Source of the DNA: Massiliimalia sp964370215 | GTDB taxonomy: Bacteria; Bacillota; Clostridia; Oscillospirales; Ruminococcaceae | Reading direction: 5' to 3' | NCBI GenBank assembly: GCA_964370215.1 | Contig: CAYJIM010000006.1 | Span: 1-64,000 of the forward strand | DNA: 64,000 nucleotides | In this document: positions 16,716 to 25,265 of the stretch, piece after piece | How the letters are laid out: every line of letters begins with the position of its first letter | Numbering within the stretch: position 1 is the stretch's first letter | Made by a program: the position numbers and the translations under genes | The notes under the pieces: generated by a model | What the model was told of the DNA's origin: nothing | Database searches by the model: none | What the model saw: the letters and a program-made list of their open reading frames with translations, nothing else

Positions 16716-17972
16716 CTACTCTTCAATGCTGATTGTCACAGCGGTATGTCCCTGTAACAAACTCTTATCCAGTTTGACTTTTTCCATCTCTGCCGGCAAT
16801 AGATGTGCTTTTTTCTTAGACAGCAGTACGGTACCGTCCTCTGCTGTCACCGTCAGTGTTCCTTTTTTCACCACTTGATTGACACGGAAGAAGACATCAC
16901 TGCCCTCCTCGCCGACATTCAAATCAAATTTTTGTGGCACAGTGTAACTGACACGATTGCCATTTTGTACCTGTACCACGTTGTCGGAATGGCGGTAAGG
17001 CGACAGGATATAGTTTGCAGCCGACGCCCCTGCTTTCATGCTCTCTGCTGTCACAAAGTCGACCAAGTCATGCACATGCAGTACATTCCCACAGGCAAAA
17101 ATCCCTTCTACCTCGGTTTGCATATCGTCGTAGACCACCGCACCATTGCTGCGTGGATCCAGCGCAATGGCAGCGGACTTTGTCACTTCATTTTCCGGAA
17201 TCAAGCCAACCGACAGCAACAAAGTGTCACAGTCGAACACCATTTCCGTTCCTTCGATCGGCTGACGGTTGTCGTCCACCTTGCTGACCACCACCTGTTC
17301 AACACGGTTTTTCCCACGAATATCGGTCACCGTGTGCGATAGATAAAGCGGAATGTCATAATCCTCGAGACATTGTACAATGTTGCGGTTGAGGCCATTG
17401 GAGTATGGCATGATCTCAACGACCGCCAATACGTCTGCCCCTTCCAGTTTCATCCGTCTTGCCATAATCAGGCCGATGTCACCCGAGCCCAAAATCACCA
17501 CACGTTTGCCGACCATATACCCTTCCATGTTGACATAACGCTGGGCTGTCCCTGCAGTGAATACCCCTGCCGGACGACTGCCCGGAATGGCAATGGCCCC
17601 ACGGGTACGTTCACGACACCCCATCGACAGGACAATCGCTTTTGCCTGCAAGGTGCAGTATCCGTCCGCTTCGCTGACGGCATAAATCTGTTTGTCAGGG
17701 GTGATTTCCAGTACCATCGTTTCCTTTTTGATGGTCACGGTACTCCCCTCCAACATCTTTTCAAAACGTTCCGCATATTCAGGGCCTGTCAGTTCCTCTT
17801 GAAAGTAATGCAGACCAAACCCGTTGTGGATACATTGATTTAAAATACCGCCTGTCACATCATCACGTTCGATGATGACAATGCTTTTGACCCCTTTTTC
17901 ATAAGCGCTCACCGCCGCTGCAAGGCCTGCAGGGCCGCCGCCGATGATCGCCAAATCGTATTGATTTCCCAT
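16716..17972 (-). CDS. NAD(P)/FAD-dependent oxidoreductase (pyridine-nucleotide type), GlpB position
   Basis: This 418-residue flavoprotein has an N-terminal FAD motif (DLAIIGGGPAGLAAAVSAYE), the GCRERTRGAIAIPGSRPAG segment, a second nucleotide fold (VVILGSGDIGLIMARR) and the FAD-terminal motif GIFACGNVLHVHDLVDF. It starts 2 bp after the stop of the BFD-domain oxidoreductase, so the two are co-translated and probably form one complex. It likely passes electrons between the glycerol-3-phosphate dehydrogenase subunit and NAD(P) or another acceptor. Function is inferred from the gene set. Confidence 0.92.
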   Translation of the reverse strand: MGNQYDLAIIGGGPAGLAAAVSAYEKGVKSIVIIERDDVTGGILNQCIHNGFGLHYFQEELTGPEYAERFEKMLEGSTVTIKKETMVLEITPDKQIYAVSEADGYCTLQAKAIVLSMGCRERTRGAIAIPGSRPAGVFTAGTAQRYVNMEGYMVGKRVVILGSGDIGLIMARRMKLEGADVLAVVEIMPYSNGLNRNIVQCLEDYDIPLYLSHTVTDIRGKNRVEQVVVSKVDDNRQPIEGTEMVFDCDTLLLSVGLIPENEVTKSAAIALDPRSNGAVVYDDMQTEVEGIFACGNVLHVHDLVDFVTAESMKAGASAANYILSPYRHSDNVVQVQNGNRVSYTVPQKFDLNVGEEGSDVFFRVNQVVKKGTLTVTAEDGTVLLSKKKAHLLPAEMEKVKLDKSLLQGHTAVTISIEE

Positions 17973-17974
17973 GT

Positions 17975-19426
17975 CTATTCCCCTTTCTCGGTCTTGCCGG
18001 TCAAGATGTAAGAGCCCTCTTTGTCCTGTAACACCGCTTCAGGCGACAGCCCACGCTCTCTTGCAATGATCTCCAATACACGAGGGGAACAAAAGCCCCC
18101 TTGGCAACGACCCATCCCTGCATTGCAGCGGCGTTTGACCGCATCGATGGTCAGTGCCGGAATCGGACTGTTGACCGCTGCAACAATCTCCCCTTCTGTG
18201 ATGGTCTCACAACGACAGATGATGTGTCCGTAACGAGGATCCTTTTGGATCAACGCTTGACGCTCTTGTGCATTCAGCTCACGAAAACGCGGGAATTCTC
18301 TGGTGGTGACAACCGTGTCTTTTGGTGTGAAGGGCAGACCCGCTTCTTTCAGCATTTCTGCCACTTCCAATGCAATGGCAGGGGAAGCGGTAAGCCCCGG
18401 GGATTTGATGTTGGCAAGGCTGATAAACATCGGGTGGTCCTTTGCCGCCGCAATCAAAAATTCATCAAACTGGCTCTGTGCACGAATCCCTGCAAAGTTG
18501 CGGATGGATTCACGGTAATTGACCTTGTCACAGCTTCTCGCCGCAGTGTCACGTACCAATGCCAGTTGATCGGCAGTGGTCGACACATCGTCACGATCGC
18601 TGACGTTGACACTGTCAGGCCCCACAATGAGATTGCCGTGTGCAGTCGGCGAGACCAAAATCCCTTTCCCGAGTTTGGAAGGGCATTGGAAGATGACCCG
18701 TTTGACCAATTCCCCTTGCGATTTGTCCAATAGATAGTACTGCCCTTTGTTTGGCACGGTTTGGTAGTCAATCGGTTCGATAAAGCTCTGGATGCGATCG
18801 GCATAAACACCGGCTGCATTGACAACAGCTGTCGCTTCATAGCATTCTGTGTTACCGTCATGATCCGTAGTGACCGCAAAGCCACCATCGATCGGTGTCA
18901 CATTGGTCACTTCACGGGATAACAACACTTCTGCTCCATTGGTCACCGCCACTTCCAGTTGGGCAATCGCCAATTCCCACGGGCTGACGACCCCACCGGT
19001 CGGTGCAAACAAGGCACCCGTAATGTCGGTGGTGATGTTGGGTTCCATTTCAGCCACTTCGGCCGGTGTCAACAACTGCATGTCCGGCACACCATTTTGC
19101 ACGCCACGATCATAGAGTGTTTGGATGGTGTTTAAGTCGGTGTCGTCGAATGCCAACACCAGTGATCCGCATTTTTCATAAGGAATGTCCAGATCGCTTG
19201 CCATCTGTTCGATCATACGATTGCCCAATACATTGAGCTCTGCCATACGGGTACCCGGTTCCGGATCATACCCTGCGTGAACAATCCCACTGTTCGCTTT
19301 GGTGGTACCACCGGCCACGTCGTTGTCTTTTTCCAGACACAGCACCTTCAGTTGATATGCGGCAAGTGTCTTTGCCACAGCGGCACCACAGACACCGGTA
19401 CCGATAATAATGACATCGTATTTCAT
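17975..19426 (-). CDS. FAD-dependent glycerol-3-phosphate dehydrogenase-like, DAO plus BFD domain
   Basis: This 483-residue protein has a DAO-family FAD domain (VIIIGTGVCGAAVAKTLAAY, TTKANSGIVHAGYDP). A C-terminal BFD-like [2Fe-2S] domain has four cysteines (ICRCET ... RRCNAGMGRCQGGFC). This matches the clostridial GlpA-like dehydrogenases that oxidise glycerol-3-phosphate to dihydroxyacetone phosphate. It is downstream of glpK but separated from it by a strong hairpin (19474-19520), so expression can differ from glpPK. It is first of three tightly spaced genes (2 and 11 bp gaps). The substrate is inferred from context. Confidence 0.93.
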   Translation of the reverse strand: MKYDVIIIGTGVCGAAVAKTLAAYQLKVLCLEKDNDVAGGTTKANSGIVHAGYDPEPGTRMAELNVLGNRMIEQMASDLDIPYEKCGSLVLAFDDTDLNTIQTLYDRGVQNGVPDMQLLTPAEVAEMEPNITTDITGALFAPTGGVVSPWELAIAQLEVAVTNGAEVLLSREVTNVTPIDGGFAVTTDHDGNTECYEATAVVNAAGVYADRIQSFIEPIDYQTVPNKGQYYLLDKSQGELVKRVIFQCPSKLGKGILVSPTAHGNLIVGPDSVNVSDRDDVSTTADQLALVRDTAARSCDKVNYRESIRNFAGIRAQSQFDEFLIAAAKDHPMFISLANIKSPGLTASPAIALEVAEMLKEAGLPFTPKDTVVTTREFPRFRELNAQERQALIQKDPRYGHIICRCETITEGEIVAAVNSPIPALTIDAVKRRCNAGMGRCQGGFCSPRVLEIIARERGLSPEAVLQDKEGSYILTGKTEKGE

Positions 19427-19473
19427 ATGTAACCCCTCAATTCTTTGTTGTTGGTTTGATGGATCTTAGATAT

Positions 19474-19520
19474 AAAAACACGGCAAAATAGCACCTCAAA
19501 AACGAGGTGTTATTTTGCCG
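19474..19520 (-). terminator. Terminator-like hairpin in the glpA-like leader, possible GlpP target
   Basis: A 17-bp stem (19481-19497 with 19504-19520) is followed on the minus strand by TTTTT. It lies between glpK and the dehydrogenase genes, about 55 bases before the dehydrogenase ATG. Its base CGGC/GCCG and apex ACCTC/GAGGT recur in the hairpin ahead of glpP, so it may be a regulated antitermination site and not a simple stop. Confidence 0.8.
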
Positions 19521-19557
19521 ATTTCTCTCAATTCTCTATCAGACGGTTATGTAATTG

Positions 19558-21039
19558 TTAGACTTTAAATTGCTTGGTGCAGGCCACTGCTTTTCTCCAA
19601 TGTGCCATATAATTGTCCACCTGTGCTTGTGGCATGGTAGGCTCGTAGACATTGCCGAGTTGCCAATGTTGTTTGACATCGTCAAGATCCTTCCAGAAAC
19701 CGACGGCAAGTCCTGCCAAGTACGCTGCCCCCAGTGCAGTCGTCTCACTGATGATGGGGCGCTGTAGCGGAATACCCAAAATGTCGGATTGGAACTGCAT
19801 GAGCAGTCCGTTGGAAGACGCTCCCCCATCGACACGCAATGCCTTCAGCTCCACACCGGTTTCCTCCACCATCGCATCGATGACATCTTTGGTCTGGTAA
19901 GCGATCGCTTCTAGACAGGCACGGATGATGTGGTTTCGATTGGTGCCACGGGTCAGCCCGAACATCGTCCCTCTGGCATACATATCCCAGTGGGGAGCCC
20001 CCATACCGGTAAAGGCAGGCACAACATAAACGCCGCCATTGTCAGGCACTTTGCCGGCAAAATATTGGGAGTCTTTGGATTCATGGATGAAGCGCAGGTC
20101 GTCTCGCAACCATTGAATGACCGCCCCACCGACAAAGACACTGCCCTCGACAATGTAGTTTACCTTGCCGACACTCGCACCGATGGTGGTGAGCAGTCCA
20201 TTTTTGGAAATGATCGGTTTGTCACCGATGTTCATCAAGGTAAAGCAGCCGGTGCCGTAGGTGTTTTTGACTTCCCCTTTTTCAAAACAGGTTTGTCCAA
20301 AGAGGGCTGCTTGCTGATCCCCTGCCATCCCACAAATCGGCACTTCCACCCCTTGGATGTTGATGGTGCCGTAGGTTTCACTGCTGGAACATACTTTTGG
20401 TAACATACATTTTGGAATGCCCAGCTTTGCAAGAATTTTATCATCCCAGTCAAGGTTGTGGATGTTGAAGAGCATGGTGCGTGACGCATTGGTATAGTCA
20501 GTGACATGTACTGCCCCGCCTGTCATTTTCCAGACAAGCCAGCTGTCCACCGTACCGAAGAGCAGTTCCCCACGCTCTGCACGTTCCCTTGCCCCTTCGA
20601 CATGATCCAAAATCCATTTGATTTTGGTGCCGGAAAAATACGCATCGATCAGAAGCCCTGTATTTTCACGAATGTAGTCGGAAAAGCCCTCTGCTTTCAG
20701 GTCTTCACAGATCTCACTGGTGCGTCGACATTGCCACACAATGGCATTGTAAATTGGATTGCCGGTTTCTTTGTCCCACACAATGGTCGTTTCTCGTTGA
20801 TTTGTAATGCCAATCCCTGCAATGTCTTTGGGATTGATGTTGGCCTGCATGATCGCCTCGGTAAGCACACTGTATTGCGATACAAAAATGTCCTGCGGAC
20901 GTTGCTCCACCCAACCCGACTTCGGGAAAATCTGCGGAAATTCCTTTTGCGCCACCATGCGAATATTCAACCCTTTGTCAAAAATAATACAACGGGAACT
21001 GGTGGTCCCTTGATCCAATGCAACAATGTACTGCTCCAT
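19558..21039 (-). CDS. glpK: Glycerol kinase
   Basis: This 493-residue kinase phosphorylates glycerol with ATP in the cytoplasm. FGGY-family features are intact: the N-terminal phosphate-binding loop ALDQGTTSSR, the first signature region around YNAIVWQCRRTSEIC, the substrate segment WLVWKMTGGAVHVTDYTNAS, and the C-terminal adenosine site (LRVDGGASSNGLLMQFQSDI). Length is normal. It lies 18 bp downstream of glpP and shares its promoter and leader. No glpF facilitator is seen in the window. Confidence 0.97.
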   Translation of the reverse strand: MEQYIVALDQGTTSSRCIIFDKGLNIRMVAQKEFPQIFPKSGWVEQRPQDIFVSQYSVLTEAIMQANINPKDIAGIGITNQRETTIVWDKETGNPIYNAIVWQCRRTSEICEDLKAEGFSDYIRENTGLLIDAYFSGTKIKWILDHVEGARERAERGELLFGTVDSWLVWKMTGGAVHVTDYTNASRTMLFNIHNLDWDDKILAKLGIPKCMLPKVCSSSETYGTINIQGVEVPICGMAGDQQAALFGQTCFEKGEVKNTYGTGCFTLMNIGDKPIISKNGLLTTIGASVGKVNYIVEGSVFVGGAVIQWLRDDLRFIHESKDSQYFAGKVPDNGGVYVVPAFTGMGAPHWDMYARGTMFGLTRGTNRNHIIRACLEAIAYQTKDVIDAMVEETGVELKALRVDGGASSNGLLMQFQSDILGIPLQRPIISETTALGAAYLAGLAVGFWKDLDDVKQHWQLGNVYEPTMPQAQVDNYMAHWRKAVACTKQFKV

Positions 21040-21057
21040 CCCTGCTCCTCCTCCAAT

Positions 21058-21624
21058 TTATGCTTGCCAAATATCCGGTAAGGTAGACGATACCGCAATG
21101 GCACCACTACTGAGTGCCGCAATGACATCCTCTTTATCCACCACAAGTCCGCCGGCAATGACCGGAATGGTCACATCCCTTACAATGCGTTTGAGCATTT
21201 TGGGCATGACCCCCGGCAATACCTCAATCATATCGGCATGCCCTTGTTCTAAGTGCTTTTTCATGTTTTTAAAGGCAATCGAGTCAATCATAAACACCCG
21301 TTGCACCGTCATGAGCCCCTGTTCTTTGGCGGCTTTGATGAGCATGGGTTTGGTGGAGATGATACCATCAGCTTTTGTCGTTTGACGAATAAACTGTGCC
21401 GCAATCGGTTTATTTTCCAACCCGTCAATTAAATCGAGATGAACCACGGCAAGTTTGCCGCTCTCTTTGATTTGATCGACAAGGCCGCCCATACGGCAGA
21501 TGTCACTGTACAACAAAAACACCACACGACACTCCGATTGGCAAGCAAGTGCCAATTCCTCATCATTTTTAACCGCCGCAATCACCGGCATCTCCTCGAG
21601 CAGACTTTTCAAATCTATCGGCAT
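21058..21624 (-). CDS. glpP: Glycerol-3-phosphate-responsive antiterminator
   Basis: I place the start at the ATG 21624 (MPIDLKSLLEEMPVI, 188 residues), which has GGAGG seven bases upstream. An in-frame start 14 codons earlier lacks one and lies closer to the leader hairpin. The protein is a GlpP-family TIM barrel with VVHLDLIDGLENK, ADGIISTKPMLIK and a phosphate-binding end (VIAGGLVVDKEDV). In Bacillus, GlpP with glycerol-3-phosphate binds leader RNA and prevents termination in front of glpD and glpFK. Here it heads the kinase gene, with a terminator in its own leader, so it probably regulates itself. Confidence 0.95.
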   Translation of the reverse strand: MPIDLKSLLEEMPVIAAVKNDEELALACQSECRVVFLLYSDICRMGGLVDQIKESGKLAVVHLDLIDGLENKPIAAQFIRQTTKADGIISTKPMLIKAAKEQGLMTVQRVFMIDSIAFKNMKKHLEQGHADMIEVLPGVMPKMLKRIVRDVTIPVIAGGLVVDKEDVIAALSSGAIAVSSTLPDIWQA

Positions 21625-21664
21625 ATTTGTCCTCCATTGGTCCAAGGTTTTCTTGAATAACCGC

Positions 21665-21708
21665 AAAAAAACGGCGTGACAAACACCTCCGAAAGGTCTT
21701 GCGCGCCG
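21665..21708 (-). terminator. Terminator inside the glpPK leader (probable antitermination site)
   Basis: On the minus strand a GC-rich stem (CGGCG/CGCCG base, ACCT/AGGT apex) is followed by seven T. It lies about 30 bases downstream of the promoter at 21745-21773 and about 40 bases upstream of glpP, so it can only act on the leader transcript. Confidence 0.82.
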
Positions 21709-21744
21709 CTCTCATTACTCTTGCACTTTGTTTCTTTCCTTTGC

Positions 21745-21773
21745 ATTATAGCATATTGATCGTGAAAAGACAA
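21745..21773 (-). promoter_or_regulatory. glpPK promoter
   Basis: The -35 TTGTCT (21768-21773), a 17-bp spacer and a perfect TATAAT (21745-21750) preceded by TG and one base give a strong sigma-A type match reading toward glpP. Confidence 0.82.
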
Positions 21774-21874
21774 GATGAAATTGCCCTCAAACAGTCATCA
21801 ACTCCCATTTGAACGAGTTTTCATCAAAATATTTGTGCGTTTTGACCAATTAACACGTATATTCTTCATGGAGT

Positions 21875-22170
21875 GTTGTTGGCGGACAGGCATGAAACTC
21901 AGCCTGCCAACAGGGAGATTTTTTATCGTAAAATCTCCCTCTTTCCAAACAATTCACTGGAATGTTTGGAAATTCACCCTCTTAATACTCCCTTTGCAGC
22001 ATTCAAGACCTTGAGGCTTTGCCTCAAACTCCACCACTTTTGAAAAAGTGGACAAAACTTTTATGAACCGCTCGATTTTTCATTGGGCTATGGATGGCGG
22101 TGTACATAAAATGCACACCCTACGACAAAAGGGAAGGTTTTGTAGGGCACGCATTGTATGCGTGCCAAAT
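21875..22170. repeat. Intergenic multi-hairpin element, copy C
   Basis: In order it has AGGGAGATTTT/AAAATCTCCCT (21912-21940), TTCCAAACA/TGTTTGGAA (21943-21971), TTGAGGC-TTT-GCCTCAA (22011-22027), CCACTTTT/AAAAGTGG (22034-22051), GTGTACAT/ATGCACAC (22100-22118) and GTAGGG with GGCACGCAT/ATGCGTGCC (22146-22166). Read backwards it is colinear with copy D. At the site where A, B and D have TGGGAC/GTCCCA it has TTGAGG/CCTCAA. It occupies most of the gap between the glpP promoter and the zinc-ribbon gene's terminator. Confidence 0.85.
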
Positions 22171-22192
22171 GCTCGTCGGTGCTACCAACCGC

Positions 22193-22228
22193 AAAAAAGA
22201 GCCCTGTCCGTTTTGGACAGGGCTCTTT
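22193..22228 (-). terminator. Terminator of the zinc-ribbon gene
   Basis: A 14-bp perfect stem (22196-22209 with 22215-22228, AAAGAGCCCTGTCC) with a 5-base loop is followed on the minus strand by a T-run, 33 bp past the gene's stop. Confidence 0.9.
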
Positions 22229-22261
22229 GAAATAAAACAATAAGTACTTGTTGTGTGACAA

Positions 22262-22537
22262 CTATTCTTGTTTCATTTTCGCAAAGCATTCGCTACAGTA
22301 AACCGGACGGTCCTCTCTTGGTTGGAAAGGCACTTTTGCCTCACTACCACAGGACGCACAGGTTGCTGTGAACAGTTCTCTTTGCGCTTTGTTCGCGTTT
22401 TTACGCGCTTGACGGCAATCTCTACACCGTTGAGGTTCATTTTCGAATCCTCTTTCTGCATAGAATTCTTGCTCACCGGATGTAAACACGAACTCGTTTC
22501 CGCATTCCTTGCAGACTAAACTTTTGTCCTCGTACAT
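22262..22537 (-). CDS. Zinc-ribbon protein (zf-trcl type)
   Basis: This 91-residue protein has four CxxC knuckles: CKEC, CRDC, CASC and CSEC, enough for two zinc ribbons. The opening KSLVCKECGNEFVFTSGEQE followed by a FYAERG-type segment is the hallmark of the 'probable zinc-ribbon' family common in Firmicutes. GAGGT lies upstream of the ATG. The role is unknown; such proteins are proposed to bind nucleic acid or RNA polymerase. It follows sigH on the same strand with a 128-bp gap and has its own strong terminator. Confidence 0.93.
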   Translation of the reverse strand: MYEDKSLVCKECGNEFVFTSGEQEFYAERGFENEPQRCRDCRQARKNANKAQRELFTATCASCGSEAKVPFQPREDRPVYCSECFAKMKQE

Positions 22538-22665
22538 ACTCTTTACCTCGCTTGAAAAGATTTTCGCCCGCCAACGGATTCACACCGTACCTTTGTTATG
22601 ACAACGCTCTAATTGTTAAGCTATTGGGGCATGTTTATGAAAAGCAGTTACGCTTATCATCTCGC

Positions 22666-23238
22666 TCATTGACAATCCCGCAGCTTCGTTCGTACGCGCT
22701 GTAAAGCATTGTCTACCGATTTTTCGCTGGTGTGTCTGATTGCGGCGATCTCATGATAGGTTTTCCCCTCTAGGAAAGAAAAGAGCACTTCTCGTTCTAG
22801 ATCAGATAGTCGCTCGGCAATTGCCTGTTCCAGTGATTTGAATTTCTCGCGATCAATGATAATGTTTTCAGGATTTGCGCTTAGATCTTGTGCGCTTTGC
22901 AATTCGTCTCCCAATGCTGCCCATTGCAATAACTGAATCTTTTTAGCTGAAATATGTGTCAGAAAATTTTTGATGGTATTATCGGTACATAAATTCACAT
23001 ATGTTGCAAAGGAAGCCCCTTTGTCTTCCCTGTATCGACTGACCGCATGCAGAAAGGTAATAAGCACCTCTTGCTTGACATCCTCCGCTTCCTTTAACAG
23101 TCGCGGATAACGTCCAATTTTCTTATCTGCCAGAGTGAGATATCTAGAAACGAGTTCAACAATCGCCCCATTTTGTCCTTGGCGATATTGTTGTATTAGC
23201 GCTTCGTCCGAAAGCGTGTGAATCGAACTCTCTTCCAT
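22666..23238 (-). CDS. sigH: RNA polymerase sigma factor, sigma-H (SigH) type
   Basis: This 190-residue sigma-70-family factor has region 2 (DVKQEVLITFLHAVSRYRED) and region 4 with a helix-turn-helix (TYHEIAAIRHTSEKSVDNAL, then QRVRTKL). The KSVDNALQR ending is typical of SigH, which drives early sporulation and transition-phase genes. It is a little shorter than B. subtilis SigH (218), and the N-terminus is more divergent, so a related non-sporulation factor is possible. GAGGGAGAA precedes the ATG. Its promoter is at 23270-23298. Confidence 0.85.
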   Translation of the reverse strand: MEESSIHTLSDEALIQQYRQGQNGAIVELVSRYLTLADKKIGRYPRLLKEAEDVKQEVLITFLHAVSRYREDKGASFATYVNLCTDNTIKNFLTHISAKKIQLLQWAALGDELQSAQDLSANPENIIIDREKFKSLEQAIAERLSDLEREVLFSFLEGKTYHEIAAIRHTSEKSVDNALQRVRTKLRDCQ

Positions 23239-23269
23239 CTATTCTCCCTCTATCTTAATTGTTATACTA

Positions 23270-23298
23270 ATGATACTCCCATCTGCACTGAATGTCAA
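23270..23298 (-). promoter_or_regulatory. Promoter of the sigma factor gene
   Basis: The -35 TTGACA (23293-23298), 17-bp spacer and -10 TATCAT (23270-23275) lie 32 bp upstream of the ATG. Confidence 0.75.
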
Positions 23299-23516
23299 GT
23301 ACTATTTAAAGAATACGGTGTTTTTATCTGCTTTCTACAAAGAAAGTATGAAAAAGTTGACATGCGGTTATTTTAATGTGGTAAATCCGACACGAATGTG
23401 CTAAAATATTATTGATGAGTTTAGGTGTCATTATTTCATTTTTATCACTTTTTCTTGCGAAGTTATACCGAACTCAAGCGCAAACAGTCGTTTCCATCCA
23501 CCCTCCGGAGGTTCCC

Positions 23517-25265
23517 ATGAAACATTTACTCGTTGGCATCAATGCAAAATATATCCACACAAACCTCGCCATTCGCTCCATTGCACAATACATCATGACC
23601 CATTCTGTCATCACCCCGACACTTTGTGAATTCACCATCAACCAACAGCCAAGTGATATTTTGGCAGCCCTTTATAAAGAGCACCCCGACAGCATCGGCT
23701 TTTCCTGTTACATTTGGAATTACGGCATGGTCTGCCGCCTACTCGCAGAACTCAAACAAGTACTTCCCCATTGTATCCTGTATCTGGGTGGGCCGGAAGT
23801 GACCTATACCCCAAAGGAAGTACTCTTAACCACGATGGCAGATTGTGTCACCGTCGGGGAGGGGGAGTTTGCCGTCCTGCAACTGCTGTCGGCATTGGAA
23901 CAAGGCGCTCCGTACAGTGCGGTACCCAACCTCTGCTACCGTGAGGGTGAGACCATTTGTTGTAATGAAGAGGCGCCACTTCTCCCCATGGAGGATCTCC
24001 CATTTGTCTATGACGATACCACGTCGCTTGCACACAAAATTCTTTATTATGAGAGCAGTCGTGGTTGTCCGTTTCGCTGTCAGTACTGCCTGTCCTGCAA
24101 CGACCAAGGGGTGCGTGCCCGTCCCCTCCCTCAAATTTTTGAGCATTTACAATTTTTCCTGCAACAGCAGGTACGGCAGGTCAAATTTGTCGACCGCACC
24201 TTCAATTTCAATCGTAAAGATGCCGTTCAGATCTGGGAATTTTTAAAAGCGCACGACAACGGCTATACCAATTTTCATTTTGAAATCGCGGCCGAGCTGT
24301 TGGACGAAGAGAGCATTCGCTGTCTATCCACTGCCCGAAAGGGATATTTTCAATTGGAAATCGGCGTACAGTCGACCAACCCAGAGACATTAAAAGCGAT
24401 CTGTCGTTTTACCAACTTGCAAAAACTACAGTCGGTCATCGCCGCCCTACGTGCCCCACAAAACATCCATCTCCACCTCGATTTGATCGCAGGACTGCCC
24501 CATGAAGGGTATGACCGATTCGCCACCTCTTTCAATGATGTCTATCAACTCCAACCGGATCAATTGCAGTTGGGCTTTTTGAAACTGCTCAAAGGGTCTG
24601 GTCTTTATGAAAATCGGGCACAATATGGACTGGTGCACAGCGAAGCCCCCCCTTATGAAATTCTCTACACCGATGCGTTGACCTTTGGCGAGCTGTTGCG
24701 ATTGAAGGGGATTGAGGAAATGGTGGAAGTCTATTACAATTCCAATCGATTCACTCGACTACTTTCCTATCTTGTCCCGATGTTTGCCTCTCCCTTTGCT
24801 TTTTTCGAAACGTTAGCGGACTTTTTTGAAGGACACAGTCATCACTTGGTTTCCCATACCGCCGTCGCCTACTATGATATCCTCTTTGATTTTGCAAAAG
24901 AATACCCCTTGAACCATGATCTGTTTTGTGCCCTTGCACGCTTTGACCTATACACCCATGAAAAGGCACGTCGTCTACCTTCCTTTTTGTCAGACCAAGT
25001 CGATGCTGACTGGAAGCGTACCCTGCACACCTTTTATCAAAACGACGACCACCGTCATACCCTCTTGCCGGAGTACGATGATTGTGACCCCAAACAGGTG
25101 CTACGCATGACCCATCTGCTGGCACTCCCCTACAACCCCTTTGACTTTTCCGACACCCCATGTTATTATCTATTCAACTACCGCAGAGTGGATCTTTTGG
25201 GCAATGCCCACTATCTGCCATTGTCCCCCTCACGACTGGAAGGAGTGCCTCATGCAACAACCTGA
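23517..25265 (+). CDS. B12-binding domain/radical SAM protein, DUF4080 family
   Basis: The ATG at 23517 (MKHLLVGINAKYIHTNLAIR, 582 residues) follows GGAGG; a longer frame from 23412 is hydrophobic but has no ribosome site. The N-terminal cobalamin-binding-like fold (to about 150, GFSCYIWNYG, GGPEVTY) is followed by the radical SAM cluster motif CPFRCQYC near residue 185. The barrel (about 180-400) and a C-terminal DUF4080 helical region with HDLFCALARFDLYTHEK complete it. Such proteins use SAM and often cobalamin for methylation or rearrangement; the substrate is unknown. Its stop overlaps the uvrC start by 14 bp, so the two are translationally coupled. Confidence 0.93.
   Translation: MKHLLVGINAKYIHTNLAIRSIAQYIMTHSVITPTLCEFTINQQPSDILAALYKEHPDSIGFSCYIWNYGMVCRLLAELKQVLPHCILYLGGPEVTYTPKEVLLTTMADCVTVGEGEFAVLQLLSALEQGAPYSAVPNLCYREGETICCNEEAPLLPMEDLPFVYDDTTSLAHKILYYESSRGCPFRCQYCLSCNDQGVRARPLPQIFEHLQFFLQQQVRQVKFVDRTFNFNRKDAVQIWEFLKAHDNGYTNFHFEIAAELLDEESIRCLSTARKGYFQLEIGVQSTNPETLKAICRFTNLQKLQSVIAALRAPQNIHLHLDLIAGLPHEGYDRFATSFNDVYQLQPDQLQLGFLKLLKGSGLYENRAQYGLVHSEAPPYEILYTDALTFGELLRLKGIEEMVEVYYNSNRFTRLLSYLVPMFASPFAFFETLADFFEGHSHHLVSHTAVAYYDILFDFAKEYPLNHDLFCALARFDLYTHEKARRLPSFLSDQVDADWKRTLHTFYQNDDHRHTLLPEYDDCDPKQVLRMTHLLALPYNPFDFSDTPCYYLFNYRRVDLLGNAHYLPLSPSRLEGVPHATT

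Noticed and set aside
23412..23516. Hydrophobic N-terminal extension of the DUF4080 protein, possible signal peptide
   Set aside because: There is no ribosome site before 23412, whereas GGAGG precedes the ATG at 23517, where the cobalamin-binding fold begins as in the family.
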